From contig OZ220748.1 of the NCBI GenBank assembly GCA_965117035.1, forward strand, positions 3,472,001-3,536,000: a stretch of 64,000 bases of DNA, given 5' to 3'. Position numbers and translations under genes: made by a program. Below the pieces are notes generated by a model that was not told where the DNA came from, ran no database searches, and saw only the letters and a program-made list of their open reading frames with translations. Below, piece after piece: positions 33,657 through 42,051 of this stretch; position 1 is the stretch's first letter, and each line of letters begins with the position of its first letter. Origin of the DNA: CAZENU01 sp965117035 (GTDB lineage: Bacteria > Chloroflexota > Dehalococcoidia > Lucifugimonadales > CAZENU01).

Positions 33657-34379
33657 ATGAGAACAGCCAAGACCCGCCCAGACCCGTCTCCCCAGGCTTC
33701 TACCAAGTCGTACGAGGACCTGCCGGGCCTCCTGACGCTGATGACCGGCGACGAGAAGCACGAGCTCGCTTCCGAGTCTACGCTGGACGTGCTGTGGGTC
33801 CTGTACGACCGGGTCATGAAGGTCGACCCGCGGTTCCCGGACGATCCGGCCCGCGACCGGTTCCTGCTCTCCAAGGGTCACGGCCCGATGGCCTACTACG
33901 CCGTGCTGGCCGCGAAGGGGTTTGTCCCGATGGGCGCCCTCCAGACCTTCGGGCGGTACGACTCGATTCTCGGCCAGCACCCGGACCGCTCGCTGATTCC
34001 CGGCGTGGAGATCGCCAGCGGATCGCTGGGCCACGGCCTGCCGATGGCAGTGGGCGCGGCGGCGGCTCTGGACGTGAAGGGGAGTGCCGGGTCGCGGGTG
34101 TTCTGCCTTGTCGGCGACGCCGAGCTGGACGAGGGCAGCAACCACGAGGCGATAGCCGTTGCCGGCCGGATGGGCCTGTCCAGGCTGACCGCCTGCGTCA
34201 TCGACAACCACTCGACGACGCACGGCTGGCCGGGCGGGATCGAGGAGCGTTTCAGGATCGAGGGCTGGTCGTCCATGACGGTCGACGGCCGCGACCACGA
34301 CGCCCTGGAGGCCGCGGTGTCGGCGCCCCATCCGGGCCGGCCGCACGTCGTCGTGGCGGACGTGGAGAGGAAGAGGTAG
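33657..34379 (+). CDS. Transketolase, N-terminal (TPP-binding) subunit
   Basis: This is the N-terminal half of a split transketolase, 240 residues. It carries the thiamine diphosphate region: SKGHGPMAYYAVLAAKGFVP, the GDG-type motif CLVGDAELDEGSNHEA (Gly-Asp-Ala here), and GHGLPMAVGAAAA, with DNHSTTHGWPGGIEERF downstream. The enzyme moves two-carbon units between sugar phosphates in the pentose phosphate pathway. The first residues (MRTAKTRPDPS) start at the ATG at 33657; upstream in-frame TTG codons lie inside the operator. Its C-terminal partner follows after five bases. Control by SoxR would link pentose phosphate flux, and so NADPH supply, to redox stress. Confidence 0.93.
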   Translation: MRTAKTRPDPSPQASTKSYEDLPGLLTLMTGDEKHELASESTLDVLWVLYDRVMKVDPRFPDDPARDRFLLSKGHGPMAYYAVLAAKGFVPMGALQTFGRYDSILGQHPDRSLIPGVEIASGSLGHGLPMAVGAAAALDVKGSAGSRVFCLVGDAELDEGSNHEAIAVAGRMGLSRLTACVIDNHSTTHGWPGGIEERFRIEGWSSMTVDGRDHDALEAAVSAPHPGRPHVVVADVERKR

Positions 34380-34384
34380 AAGCC

Positions 34385-35293
34385 ATGCCCACCATGCGCG
34401 ACAGGTTCCTCAGCGTCACCGGAGACTTGCTGGACGAACGGGCGGAGCTCGCGGTCGTTCTCGCCGACATCAGCGCCGCGTATTTCAGGCAGGCAGGCGT
34501 GACGGAGCGTCATCCCGCCCGCGTGCTGAACGTCGGGATCAGGGAGCAGTTGCTGGTAGGCTTCGCGGCCGGACTGGCGCTGGAGGGCTTCAGGCCGATA
34601 GTCCACACCTACGCGCCGTTCCTGGTCGAGCGGCCGTTCGAGCAGGTCAAGCTCGACCTCGGCCACCAGGGATTGGGCGCCGTCTTCGTCTCCGTCGGGG
34701 CGTCCTACGACGTCGCCGCGGCGGGGAGGACGCACCAGGCGCCGGAGGACGTCGCGCTCATGTCGACCCTGCCGGGGTGGAACGTGCACGTGCCCGGCCA
34801 CCCGGACGAGGCCGAGGCGGCGCTGCGCTCGGCAGCGGTTGGAACGGGGCTCGACTACATCCGTCTCGGGACGTCGGTCAACCCCGAAGCCATACGCTGG
34901 TCGGGCGGCCTCACGCCGGTGCGGCGCGGGTCGGAGAGGGCGGTGACCGTCATCGCCGTCGGTCCGACCCTGGCTCCGGTCCTGGACGCCACGGCCGATC
35001 TCGACGCGACGGTGCTGTACGCGACGACCGTCAGGCCGTTCGACGCGGCGACGCTGCGAGAGACGCTCGCGTCGCCCGCCGTCGTTCTCGTCGAGCCGTA
35101 CCTGGCCGGGACCTCCTCGGCCGAGGTGGCCAACGCCCTGTGGGACGTCCCGCACCGGCTGCTGGCGCTCGGCGTCGGCCGCGTGGAGCACCGGCACTAT
35201 GGGAGCAGCCTGGAGCACGACCGGGCGCACGGCCTGGACGCAGCGGGCATCCGACGCGGCATCGCCGACTTCCTCGCCCCGGCGCCGGCGTGA
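34385..35293 (+). CDS. Transketolase, C-terminal subunit
   Basis: This 302-residue protein is the C-terminal half of the split transketolase, containing the pyrimidine-binding and C-terminal domains. Visible are RVLNVGIREQLLVGFAAGLA with the catalytic Glu of the Gxx-E motif, THQAPEDVALMSTLPGWNVH and a transketolase_C domain from about residue 180 (TVIAVGPTLAPVLDATADLD). The ATG at 34385 follows AGAGGAAGAGG. It is five bases after the N-terminal subunit, so the two are co-translated as an alpha2beta2-type enzyme. A 1-deoxyxylulose 5-phosphate synthase-like role is less likely because each half lacks its specific blocks. Confidence 0.92.
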   Translation: MPTMRDRFLSVTGDLLDERAELAVVLADISAAYFRQAGVTERHPARVLNVGIREQLLVGFAAGLALEGFRPIVHTYAPFLVERPFEQVKLDLGHQGLGAVFVSVGASYDVAAAGRTHQAPEDVALMSTLPGWNVHVPGHPDEAEAALRSAAVGTGLDYIRLGTSVNPEAIRWSGGLTPVRRGSERAVTVIAVGPTLAPVLDATADLDATVLYATTVRPFDAATLRETLASPAVVLVEPYLAGTSSAEVANALWDVPHRLLALGVGRVEHRHYGSSLEHDRAHGLDAAGIRRGIADFLAPAPA

Positions 35294-35347
35294 GATCGGC
35301 CGTGCGGCCAGCTCTGTACAATGTGGGCGCGACCCCAGGGGCACCAC

Positions 35348-35971
35348 ATGGCAGGGACGGACATATCGCCTGTATCCGCTGACCAGATTCCCGCGGCGGC
35401 GAACGTCCTGGCGAACGCGTTCGCGCAGGCGCCCCGCTTCCGGTTCCTGCTGCCGGATGAAGCGCGGCGTCCGGCGAGACTGCGCTGGTACTGGGGCGCG
35501 ACCATCCGCGCAAGCATCATGACCGGTGCGGTGGTCCACGTGGCGCGCGGGGAGTCCGGCGGCGACGTCGGGGCGGTCGCGATCTGGGAGCCTCCTGGAC
35601 AAGGCGAACGCGGCGCCCTGACGCTGGTGCGGTCGGGCCTCTGGGCGGCTCCGGTCCGGCTCGGTCTGCGGGCTTACCTGCGGAGGCGCGCTCTCGGCCG
35701 AATGCTCAGCGCCCTCGAGCCGCCCCATCCATGCTGGTACCTGGACACCATCGGCGTCGAGCCTTCGGAGCAGGGCGCGGGCCTGGGCACGGCGCTGCTG
35801 GACCTCATGCTGGAGAGAATCGACGAGGAGACGCTGCCCGCGTTCCTGGACACGTCGGTGCCGGGCAACCTCGGCTTCTACGAGCGATTCGGCTTCCGGG
35901 TCACGGCGGAGTCCACGTTGCCCAACGGGATCCCGCTCTGGGGCATGACCCGGACACCGCACCCCGAGTAG
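35348..35971 (+). CDS. GNAT family N-acetyltransferase
   Basis: This 207-residue protein is a GNAT-type acetyltransferase. The acetyl-CoA binding motif A is seen as LDTIGVEPSEQGAGLGTALL (Q-x-x-G-x-G form), followed by motif B in TSVPGNLGFYERFGFRVTAE. These enzymes move an acetyl group from acetyl-CoA to an amine; the substrate is unknown. The ATG at 35348 is chosen over an in-frame start at 35321 because the family N-terminus begins near ISPVSADQIPAAANVLANAF. It follows the transketolase pair by about 55 bases and is convergent with an M20 hydrolase gene. Confidence 0.87.
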   Translation: MAGTDISPVSADQIPAAANVLANAFAQAPRFRFLLPDEARRPARLRWYWGATIRASIMTGAVVHVARGESGGDVGAVAIWEPPGQGERGALTLVRSGLWAAPVRLGLRAYLRRRALGRMLSALEPPHPCWYLDTIGVEPSEQGAGLGTALLDLMLERIDEETLPAFLDTSVPGNLGFYERFGFRVTAESTLPNGIPLWGMTRTPHPE

Positions 35972-36043
35972 CTCGACAACCAGCCTGCCCCCAAGGCTGA
36001 TACAGGCGGACTGCAGGTCTCGGGGCGAGAAGCAACGCCGCGC

Positions 36044-37384
36044 TCAAGCCGGCTCGTACAGTTCGTCGGCGAAGCGGGCTGACTGGTGGCGCAGGTACTG
36101 CTCCTTGGTCATGGGCGGCTTGCTCCTGGAGAGCACCTGGGCCGCGCCGGCCGCGCCGTTGGCGAGCAGGTCGATGACGGTCATGGCCATCACCTTGGCG
36201 GGCTGGATTACGGCGCGGTCGTAGTCGTCGACGACGTAGTCGGAGGCGTGGCCCATGCCGCGGGCGCCGCCGCTGTAGGGATGAATGACAGGCATGATCT
36301 GGCTCAGGTCGCCCATGTCGGTCGAGCCGCCGCGGACGCGGTCCCACGGGTGGCGGACAACGCGTCCCGCTCCGGCGAGCCGCTCCGCGTTGGCCTGGAA
36401 CAGCGCGGTCATCGTCCGGTCGTGCCTGATGGGCAGGTAGCCGGGGACGGTTGTGATCCGCACCTTGGCTCCGAGGGCCAGGGCGCCGGCCCTGAGGCAG
36501 CGGTCCATCTTCTCGCCGGCGTCGGTCAGCGCGTCGGAAGTCCGGGCGCGCACGCGGCCCTCGTAGCGGACGGTCGACGGCACCGAGTTCGCGGCTTCTC
36601 CGCCCGACGTGACGATGCCGTGCAGGCGCACGACGTCCTCGTTCCTCAGCGTCTCGCGCTGCGTGTTCAGCGCGTTGAGGGCGACCATCGCCGCCTGCAG
36701 CGCGTTGACGCCCCGGTGCGGAAGGCTGCCGGCGTGGGCGGCGCGTCCGATGAACTCGACGTGCTTGACCATGTGGCCGTTGCTGGTGCCGCCGACGGAA
36801 AAACTGCCGTCGGCGGAGGCCGCGGACGTGTGCACCATCATCGCCACGTCGACGTCGTCGAACGTCCCGAGCCGGATGAACTCCTGCTTGCCGGAGAGCA
36901 TGCCGATCGCGCCCTCCCGGCGCAGCGCCAGGCGCTGCTCGACGTCGATGAACTCCTCGGCGGGCAGCGCCATCAGCACGACGCCGCCGTCGAGCGCCGC
37001 CGCGACCTCCGGGGCCATCAGTCCCACGGCGGCGCCGAGCATCGACGCGGGCTGGCAGTGGTGGCCGCAGGCGTGGGCCGCGGCGGTGGCCGGGTCGGCG
37101 TACGGGTGGCCGGGCACGCGCAGGCAGTCCATCTCGCCGATGACCGCCACGCTGGGCCCGGGACGACGCCCCGGCAGGCGGCCCTTGATGCCGGTGACCG
37201 CGATGCCCGACTCGTGCTCGACGCCCAGCTCGGACATGCGGCGGGAGACGAGGCGCGCCGTCTCGAACTCCCGGAAGCCGGGCTCGGGGTTGCGCAGGAT
37301 GGCCTGCGCGACGTCGATGAGCCACTGCCGCCGCGCGTCTATCGCGGCCAGGGCGGCGGTCTTCAGCGTGTCGATGGCGGGCAA
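36044..37384 (-). CDS. M20 family metallo-amidohydrolase, copy 1
   Basis: This 446-residue protein is an M20-type zinc hydrolase of the aminoacylase/AbgB-like amidohydrolase group. Metal-ligand blocks are VIGEMDCLRVPGHPYADPAT, HACGHHCQPASM and LPAEEFIDVEQR, with the dimerisation domain between about residues 180 and 300 and GSTDMGDLSQIMPVIHPYSG downstream. Typical reactions are removal of N-acyl groups from amino acids or peptides. The start is taken as the TTG at 37384 because an upstream in-frame start lies inside the paralogue's coding region. A close paralogue is encoded directly upstream (37407-38738), so the two form a co-transcribed tandem pair. Confidence 0.87.
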   Translation of the reverse strand: MPAIDTLKTAALAAIDARRQWLIDVAQAILRNPEPGFREFETARLVSRRMSELGVEHESGIAVTGIKGRLPGRRPGPSVAVIGEMDCLRVPGHPYADPATAAAHACGHHCQPASMLGAAVGLMAPEVAAALDGGVVLMALPAEEFIDVEQRLALRREGAIGMLSGKQEFIRLGTFDDVDVAMMVHTSAASADGSFSVGGTSNGHMVKHVEFIGRAAHAGSLPHRGVNALQAAMVALNALNTQRETLRNEDVVRLHGIVTSGGEAANSVPSTVRYEGRVRARTSDALTDAGEKMDRCLRAGALALGAKVRITTVPGYLPIRHDRTMTALFQANAERLAGAGRVVRHPWDRVRGGSTDMGDLSQIMPVIHPYSGGARGMGHASDYVVDDYDRAVIQPAKVMAMTVIDLLANGAAGAAQVLSRSKPPMTKEQYLRHQSARFADELYEPA

Positions 37385-37406
37385 GCGACGGTCCTGTCCG
37401 GTCGGG

Positions 37407-38738
37407 CTACTCGGCCCAGGTCTCTTCGCGGACCATGCCGCGCATGAGCTCAAGGTAGCCTGCGCGGGTCAGCGGCGGCTTGAAGCCTCCCAGCACCCGC
37501 GTCGCCTCCGCGGCGCCGTTCGACAGCAGGTCGACGACCGTCATCGCCATCGCCTTGCCGCTGGCGACCACGCCGAGATCGTAGTCGTGGACCAGGTAGT
37601 CGTCGCCGTGGCTCCTGCCGGACGCGGCGACCGCGTAGGGATGCGTTACCGGCATGATCTGCGACACGTCGCCCATGTCGGTGGAGCCGGTGCGGTGGTC
37701 GAGGCCGACGACGCGGGAGTCGCCGACCAGGGAGGCGGCGTTGGCGCGGTGCAGGTCGGTCAGCGCAGGCTCGTTGCGTATGGGCAGGTAGCCGGGCAGG
37801 GTGGTGATCGTGACGCTGCCGCCGACGGCCATCGCCCCGGCCCGCAGCGCGCGGTCGACCTTGTCGCCGGCGGCCCTGAACGCCTCTATCGTCCTGCCGC
37901 GCACGAAGGTCTCCATGCGCACGTCGGCCGGGACGGAGTTCACGGCGTCGCCCCCGCGGGTGATGATCGGGTGGACGCGGATCGTGTCGTCGTCGCGGTA
38001 GGTCTCGCGCTGGGCGTGGATGGCTGAGAGGGCGATCATGGCAGCGTTGAGGGCGTTGACGCCGGCGTGGGGCGCGGCCCCCGCGTGGGCGGCGACGCCG
38101 GAGAACTTCACGAACTTGGCGACGAGGCCGTTGTTCGTGCCGCCGACGGCGAAGGCGGCGTCCTTCGGCGCGCCGATGGTGTGCGTCATCATCGCCAGGT
38201 CTACGTCGTCGAGGTGGCCGAGCCTGACGAACTCCGGCTTGCCGCCGAGGAACTCGATGCTCCCGGCGCGGCGCAGCTCGTTGCGGTACTCGATCTCGAC
38301 GTACTCCTCGGCGGGCACGGCCATCAGCGCCACGCGGCCGGACAGTGCGTCCATGACTCCGGGCGCCCGGAGCCCGATGGCGGCTGCGAGCATGGCGCCG
38401 ATCTGGGCGTGGTGGCCGCATGCGTGCGCGGCGCCCGTCTCCGGGTCCGCGTGAGGATGGGCGGGGACGATGAGCGAGTCGAGCTCGCCCATGACGGCGA
38501 CCGTCGGCCCCGCGCCGCCGCCGTCCAGGAAGCCCTTCACGCCGGTGACGGAGATGCCCTCGTCGCAGGCAACGCCCATGCCGCGCAGGGCCTGAGCGGT
38601 CAGCGCGGCCGTCTTCCGCTCGCGGAAGCCGGTCTCGGGCGCGTCGAGGATGCGCCTGGCGACGCCGACGGCGCTGCCGGCCTTCAGGTCGATCTCGGCG
38701 CAGACCGCCGCCTTCAGCTCGGCGACCGACTCTGCCAC
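37407..38738 (-). CDS. M20 family metallo-amidohydrolase, copy 2
   Basis: This 443-residue M20-type hydrolase is a tandem paralogue of the gene at 36044. Metal sites are in VMGELDSLIVPAHPHADPET, HACGHHAQIGAML and VPAEEYVEIEYRNELR, and TGSTDMGDVSQIMPVTHPYA is shared with copy 1. The start is a GTG at 38738. The pair differ in the region around residues 190-210 (IGAPKDAAFAVGGTNNG against TSAASADGSFSVGGTSNG), which may alter substrate choice. Its upstream flank leads to a repeat-rich stretch with a mobile-element-like sequence (38855-39034). Confidence 0.87.
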   Translation of the reverse strand: MAESVAELKAAVCAEIDLKAGSAVGVARRILDAPETGFRERKTAALTAQALRGMGVACDEGISVTGVKGFLDGGGAGPTVAVMGELDSLIVPAHPHADPETGAAHACGHHAQIGAMLAAAIGLRAPGVMDALSGRVALMAVPAEEYVEIEYRNELRRAGSIEFLGGKPEFVRLGHLDDVDLAMMTHTIGAPKDAAFAVGGTNNGLVAKFVKFSGVAAHAGAAPHAGVNALNAAMIALSAIHAQRETYRDDDTIRVHPIITRGGDAVNSVPADVRMETFVRGRTIEAFRAAGDKVDRALRAGAMAVGGSVTITTLPGYLPIRNEPALTDLHRANAASLVGDSRVVGLDHRTGSTDMGDVSQIMPVTHPYAVAASGRSHGDDYLVHDYDLGVVASGKAMAMTVVDLLSNGAAEATRVLGGFKPPLTRAGYLELMRGMVREETWAE

Positions 38739-38854
38739 GGGGCGGCACCTCCAGCTTCGTGTTGGCGGACGCGCCGGAGTCCGGCGGAACGCGGGCCGAT
38801 TCTACCAGAGAAGCTGCAGGCCACTGGACGCGTCCGGACGACCGGGAGGCGGCC

Positions 38855-39034
38855 GTAACTGTTCAGAGTGGGTGAGGCGGAACGTCTGAACCGTGATTCG
38901 TGGGATTCTGATGATGAGGATGATTGGGGCTGAGCCTCGCCCGCACTTGATGGCGGCCCCTCGATACACCCCGACGAAGCGTCGGGGCACTCGGGGCGAA
39001 CGGGTCAGGTGTCCCCTCAACTCCGAACAGTTGC
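38855..39034. mobile_element. MITE-like element, copy 1
   Basis: A 180-bp stretch begins with GTAACTGTTCAGAG and ends with CTCCGAACAGTTGC, an inverted repeat matching at 12 of 14 positions. It is flanked by AGGCGGCC (left) and AGGCGGGC (right), a near-perfect 8-bp direct repeat. It encodes no protein and includes one copy of the CTCGATAC hairpin motif at 38956-39005. Confidence 0.7.
38956..39005 (+). repeat. CTCGATAC hairpin repeat, copy inside element 1
   Basis: CCCCTCGATACA is followed by an 8-bp stem CCCCGACG/CGTCGGGG with an AAG loop, then CACTCGGGGCGAACGGGT. About 45 bases are nearly identical to the copy at 53263. Confidence 0.85.
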
Positions 39035-39116
39035 AGGCGGGCGCGCGGAGCGCCCTACGGTACGTCGGTGTGATATCCTACCTGCCTGAAACCTGTTGGC
39101 CCGCGAGGAGGAGCGC

Positions 39117-40112
39117 ATGGCGGGTTACGCGAAGGCTGAGGCGCAGGACTGGGCCCGCGAGAGTCTGCGGGGCCAGTGGACCACGCTTGTCACGCCCTTC
39201 ACGGCCGACGACCGGCTCGACGAGGAGGGCCTGCGCGCCAACATGCGCCACATCCGCAGCCTGGGCACGAGCGGCGCCGGATGCACCTGGGGCATGGGCG
39301 AGTTCTGGAGCCTCACGCTGGAGGAGCGCCTCCGCGTCTACGACGTGGTCAGCGACGAGGCCGGTGGTGAATGGCCGATCGCGGCGCACGTTTCGCACAC
39401 GTCGATGGGCGACATGCTCGCGCTGGCGGACCACGCCCGGGCGGCGGGGTTCGACCTGCTGATCGCCGCGCCTCCGTACTTCGTGACGAAGACCGAGGCG
39501 CAGGTCGTCGAGTGGGTGCGGCGCCTCGCCGACCACACCCCCCTTGCGATCATGTTCTACAACTCGCCGCAGTTCGGCATCGTCATCAGTGCCGAGGGCC
39601 TGAGGTCGCTGTGCGAGATTCCGAACGTCGTGGGTGTGAAGGAGGCGAGCTTCGACCGGCAGATCTCGCTGGACGCCCACACGTCTATCGGCGGCGAATA
39701 CGTCATCAGCACGCCGGACGAGTGGACGCTGTTCGCCGGACGCGAGATGGGCTTCCAGCAGCAGGTGATGTTCGCCAACACGTCCGACTGGCGTTTCGAC
39801 ACTCCCGGCGAGAACCATTACGTGCGGTTCGTCGACCGGGCGACCGCGGGCGACATAGACGACAACCTCTACGACCGGCGCATCCGGCCGATCAAGGAGC
39901 TGTCGGACAAGTGGTGGCAGCAGACGGTGAAGAAGGGCGGCGGCGCGCTTCCGGCGTCGCTATGCAAGTACTGGGGAGAGCTGATGGGAATGGCCGGCGG
40001 GCACGTGCGTCCGCCGCTGTTCGATCTTTCGGATGAAGACAGGGACGCCCTCGAGGCCCAGATAGCGGCCGTGCGCGAGGGAGCGATGACCGCGGCAGGT
40101 GAAACACGATGA
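39117..40112 (+). CDS. Dihydrodipicolinate synthase (DapA)-like aldolase
   Basis: This is a 331-residue class I aldolase or lyase of the DapA/N-acetylneuraminate lyase family. It has WTTLVTPFTADDRLDEEGLR, the GTGE-equivalent region GAGCTWGMGEFWSLTLEERL, and the Schiff-base lysine in VVGVKEASFDRQ near residue 183. The GTTGE motif is altered, and the C-terminal ~60 residues are longer than in DapA, so it probably makes or breaks something other than dihydrodipicolinate. GAGGAGGAG precedes the ATG. Its stop overlaps the next gene's ATG (ATGA), coupling it to the MfnB-TusA fusion, which suggests shared use of a small aldehyde or pyruvate product. Confidence 0.86.
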   Translation: MAGYAKAEAQDWARESLRGQWTTLVTPFTADDRLDEEGLRANMRHIRSLGTSGAGCTWGMGEFWSLTLEERLRVYDVVSDEAGGEWPIAAHVSHTSMGDMLALADHARAAGFDLLIAAPPYFVTKTEAQVVEWVRRLADHTPLAIMFYNSPQFGIVISAEGLRSLCEIPNVVGVKEASFDRQISLDAHTSIGGEYVISTPDEWTLFAGREMGFQQQVMFANTSDWRFDTPGENHYVRFVDRATAGDIDDNLYDRRIRPIKELSDKWWQQTVKKGGGALPASLCKYWGELMGMAGGHVRPPLFDLSDEDRDALEAQIAAVREGAMTAAGETR

Positions 40113-41092
40113 TTCTGATGGTTAGCGTTCAGAACCTGGACGAAGCGTCTCATGCCCTCAGGGGAGGCGCCGACATCGTCGACGTCAAGAACCTGCAGGA
40201 GGCGCTTGTCGGCTCGGCGGAGCCGCAGCTCGTAAAGCAGGTCCGGGATCTCGTCCCGGGGCCGCACCACGCGAGCGTCACCCTGGGCGTGGTGCCGAAC
40301 CAGGCGGGCACCGTGGCGATGGCCGTCTACGCCGCGGGCCTGCTGGACGCGACATCGGTCAAGGTCGGCTTCATGAAGAGCGAGTACGAGGAGGCGGTCG
40401 AGGTGCTGGTGGCGTCGCGCCGGGCGCTGGAGGGCTTCGAGACCAAGCTGATCGGCTCCCTGTTCGCGGACAACCACCTGTACGACGGCCTCGAGCCGCG
40501 CTGCATGGTCGAGCTGGCCAAGGACGGCGAGTGCGACGGCTTCCTGATCGACACGCTGACCAAGGACGGCCGCAACCTGTTCGACTTTCTGTCCGAGGAG
40601 GAGCTCAGGGACATAGTCTACGAGGGCAAGCTGCTCGGCATGAGCACGGCGCTCTCCGGCCACCTCCGGATCGACGACCTGGACGAGCTTGCCCGGATCA
40701 ACCCGGACATCGTCGGCGTTCGCGGCGCCGTCTGCGCGAAGGGCGACCGCGGCAAGGAGGTCCACTGGGAGGCGGTGGCTGAGTTCAAGCGCCAGCTCGA
40801 GGCGCGCCAGACGGGCGAGGTCGCCGTGTTCGGCGACGCCGCGCCGGCCGTGGCGACGAACGGGCACGCCGGGGGCTGGACGGTGATCGACGGCACCGGC
40901 AAGACGTGCGCGGGCATCCTCGCCGCGCTGACCGAGCAGGTGGCCGCCGACACCGAGTCGTTCGTCGAGGTGATCATGCCCGACGTGCTGAACACCTACG
41001 ACGTAATCGTGTGGGCCGAGCGCGGCGGACACAGCATCCTGACGCAGCGCAAGGACGACAACGGCTCGATCCGCATCCTCATCCAGCCCTAG
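40109..41092 (+). CDS. MfnB-like furan phosphate synthase fused to a TusA-like domain
   Basis: Residues 1 to about 232 match MfnB, which joins two glyceraldehyde 3-phosphate molecules into (5-formylfuran-3-yl)methyl phosphate, a methanofuran precursor. K27 in DIVDVKNLQEA and K85 in TSVKVGFMK sit at the family's catalytic lysine positions, and LIDTLTKDGRNLFDF gives the later Asp and Lys. After a linker of about 25 residues, residues 255-327 look like a TusA/SirA domain (VIDGTGKTCAGILAALTEQV, then YDVIVWAERGGHSILTQRKD), keeping the Cys but not the CPxP prolines. Its ATG overlaps the DapA-like stop. No other methanofuran gene is in the window; the product is unknown. Confidence 0.75.
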   Translation: MILMVSVQNLDEASHALRGGADIVDVKNLQEALVGSAEPQLVKQVRDLVPGPHHASVTLGVVPNQAGTVAMAVYAAGLLDATSVKVGFMKSEYEEAVEVLVASRRALEGFETKLIGSLFADNHLYDGLEPRCMVELAKDGECDGFLIDTLTKDGRNLFDFLSEEELRDIVYEGKLLGMSTALSGHLRIDDLDELARINPDIVGVRGAVCAKGDRGKEVHWEAVAEFKRQLEARQTGEVAVFGDAAPAVATNGHAGGWTVIDGTGKTCAGILAALTEQVAADTESFVEVIMPDVLNTYDVIVWAERGGHSILTQRKDDNGSIRILIQP

Positions 41093-41368
41093 CCGCCGGG
41101 CGCTTCTCCAGCCGTCGCTCCGGCCCCTGCCTTCTTTCGTCAAGGGAGAGGGCGTCCGCTGTTCAGCGGACTCGGCCCAGCCCAATTCTCGACGTGCCTG
41201 ACACAACAAGCGGTAGGGGTTCGCGTCCCATGCGCTAGGGGTTGCGTCCGCGGTGTGCGTCAATGGGAAACCAGGACTGCCCGGGAGCGCTCCAGGGCCG
41301 CGCCAGGGGCCTCGGGAACGTCGAATCTCGTGCTACCATATATGTGCGTCCAGGAAGGAGTGAACGCG
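41093..41368. other. Intergenic stretch with a short perfect palindrome
   Basis: No gene is supported. GTCCGCTG-TT-CAGCGGAC (41154-41171) is a perfect 8-bp stem, and two near-copies of GGTAGGGGTTCGCGTCC follow at about 41210-41250. Confidence 0.35.
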
Positions 41369-41662
41369 TTGGATTTCGCCGAATCGGTCGGCCTCGTGCG
41401 TGACATTCTGCTGATCGTGCTGCTGGCGTTGACGACGGTCGCGCTCCTGATATTGCTTTGGAAGGTGTCCGGCCTGCTGAACTCGGTCCGCCGGACAGCG
41501 AGGAACGTGGAGGAGTTGGTGGAGACCGTTTCCAGCCGGATCGTGGCCCCCGCGGCCGCGGGTTCGGGCGTCGCGTTCGGCGTCGGCAAGCTGGCGTCCT
41601 TCTTCCTCGGCTTCTCCCGGAAACGCAACGACAGAGGAGGCAAGAACAATGGCAAACGGTAA
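41369..41662 (+). CDS. Small membrane protein paired with YtxH
   Basis: This 97-residue protein has one N-terminal membrane segment (LLIVLLALTTVALLILLWKV, about residues 13-33) followed by an amphipathic stretch (SVRRTARNVEELVETVSSRI) as in DUF948-like proteins. The start is the TTG at 41369, eight bases after GGAAGGAG; an upstream frame extension lacks support. The last 14 bases overlap the YtxH gene, so the two are translationally coupled and probably act together in the cell envelope. Function is not known. Confidence 0.65.
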   Translation: MDFAESVGLVRDILLIVLLALTTVALLILLWKVSGLLNSVRRTARNVEELVETVSSRIVAPAAAGSGVAFGVGKLASFFLGFSRKRNDRGGKNNGKR

Positions 41663-41945
41663 CGGAAACTCCTTCATATCGGGATTTCTCATTGGCGGCC
41701 TGGTAGGCGCGGTCGTCGGGATCATGCTCGCGCCGAAGTCCGGCTCCGAGACCCGGGCCGAGCTGCTGGAGCAGAGCGAGGCGCTGCGGGTCCGCGGCGA
41801 GGAGCTCGCGGCGCGAGTGCGCGAGCGAGTGGGCCCCGCGGTCGAGACGGTGCGCGAGCGCGTGCAGCCTGTCGCGGCCCAGGTCTCGCGGTCGGGCAGG
41901 GGATCGTCCGACTCCGCCGCCGGCGAGGGTGAGACGGTCAGCTAG
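41649..41945 (+). CDS. YtxH domain-containing protein
   Basis: This 98-residue protein has the YtxH/gas-vesicle-like N-terminus FISGFLIGGLVGAVVGIMLA followed by PKSGSETR, then a charged helix (LLEQSEALRVRGEELAARVR). It should anchor to the membrane through the glycine-rich segment. YtxH proteins are linked to general stress in Firmicutes, but their molecular role is not established. It overlaps the preceding small membrane protein gene and ends about 105 bases before the convergent pheA stop. Confidence 0.85.
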   Translation: MANGNGNSFISGFLIGGLVGAVVGIMLAPKSGSETRAELLEQSEALRVRGEELAARVRERVGPAVETVRERVQPVAAQVSRSGRGSSDSAAGEGETVS

Positions 41946-42051
41946 CCGGCCCCGAGAAGCGACAGCCAGTCAGTCGCGGCCCCGCGCGCAACTCGGCCGG
42001 CCCGAAAGGGACTGCGAGGACGCGGGGCCGTGGTGTCTGTCCCGCCGGCGG

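Noticed and set aside
33896..35962. A 688-codon minus-strand frame opposite the transketolase genes
   Set aside because: It is antisense to clear transketolase and GNAT genes, and its composition is that of a frame shadow.
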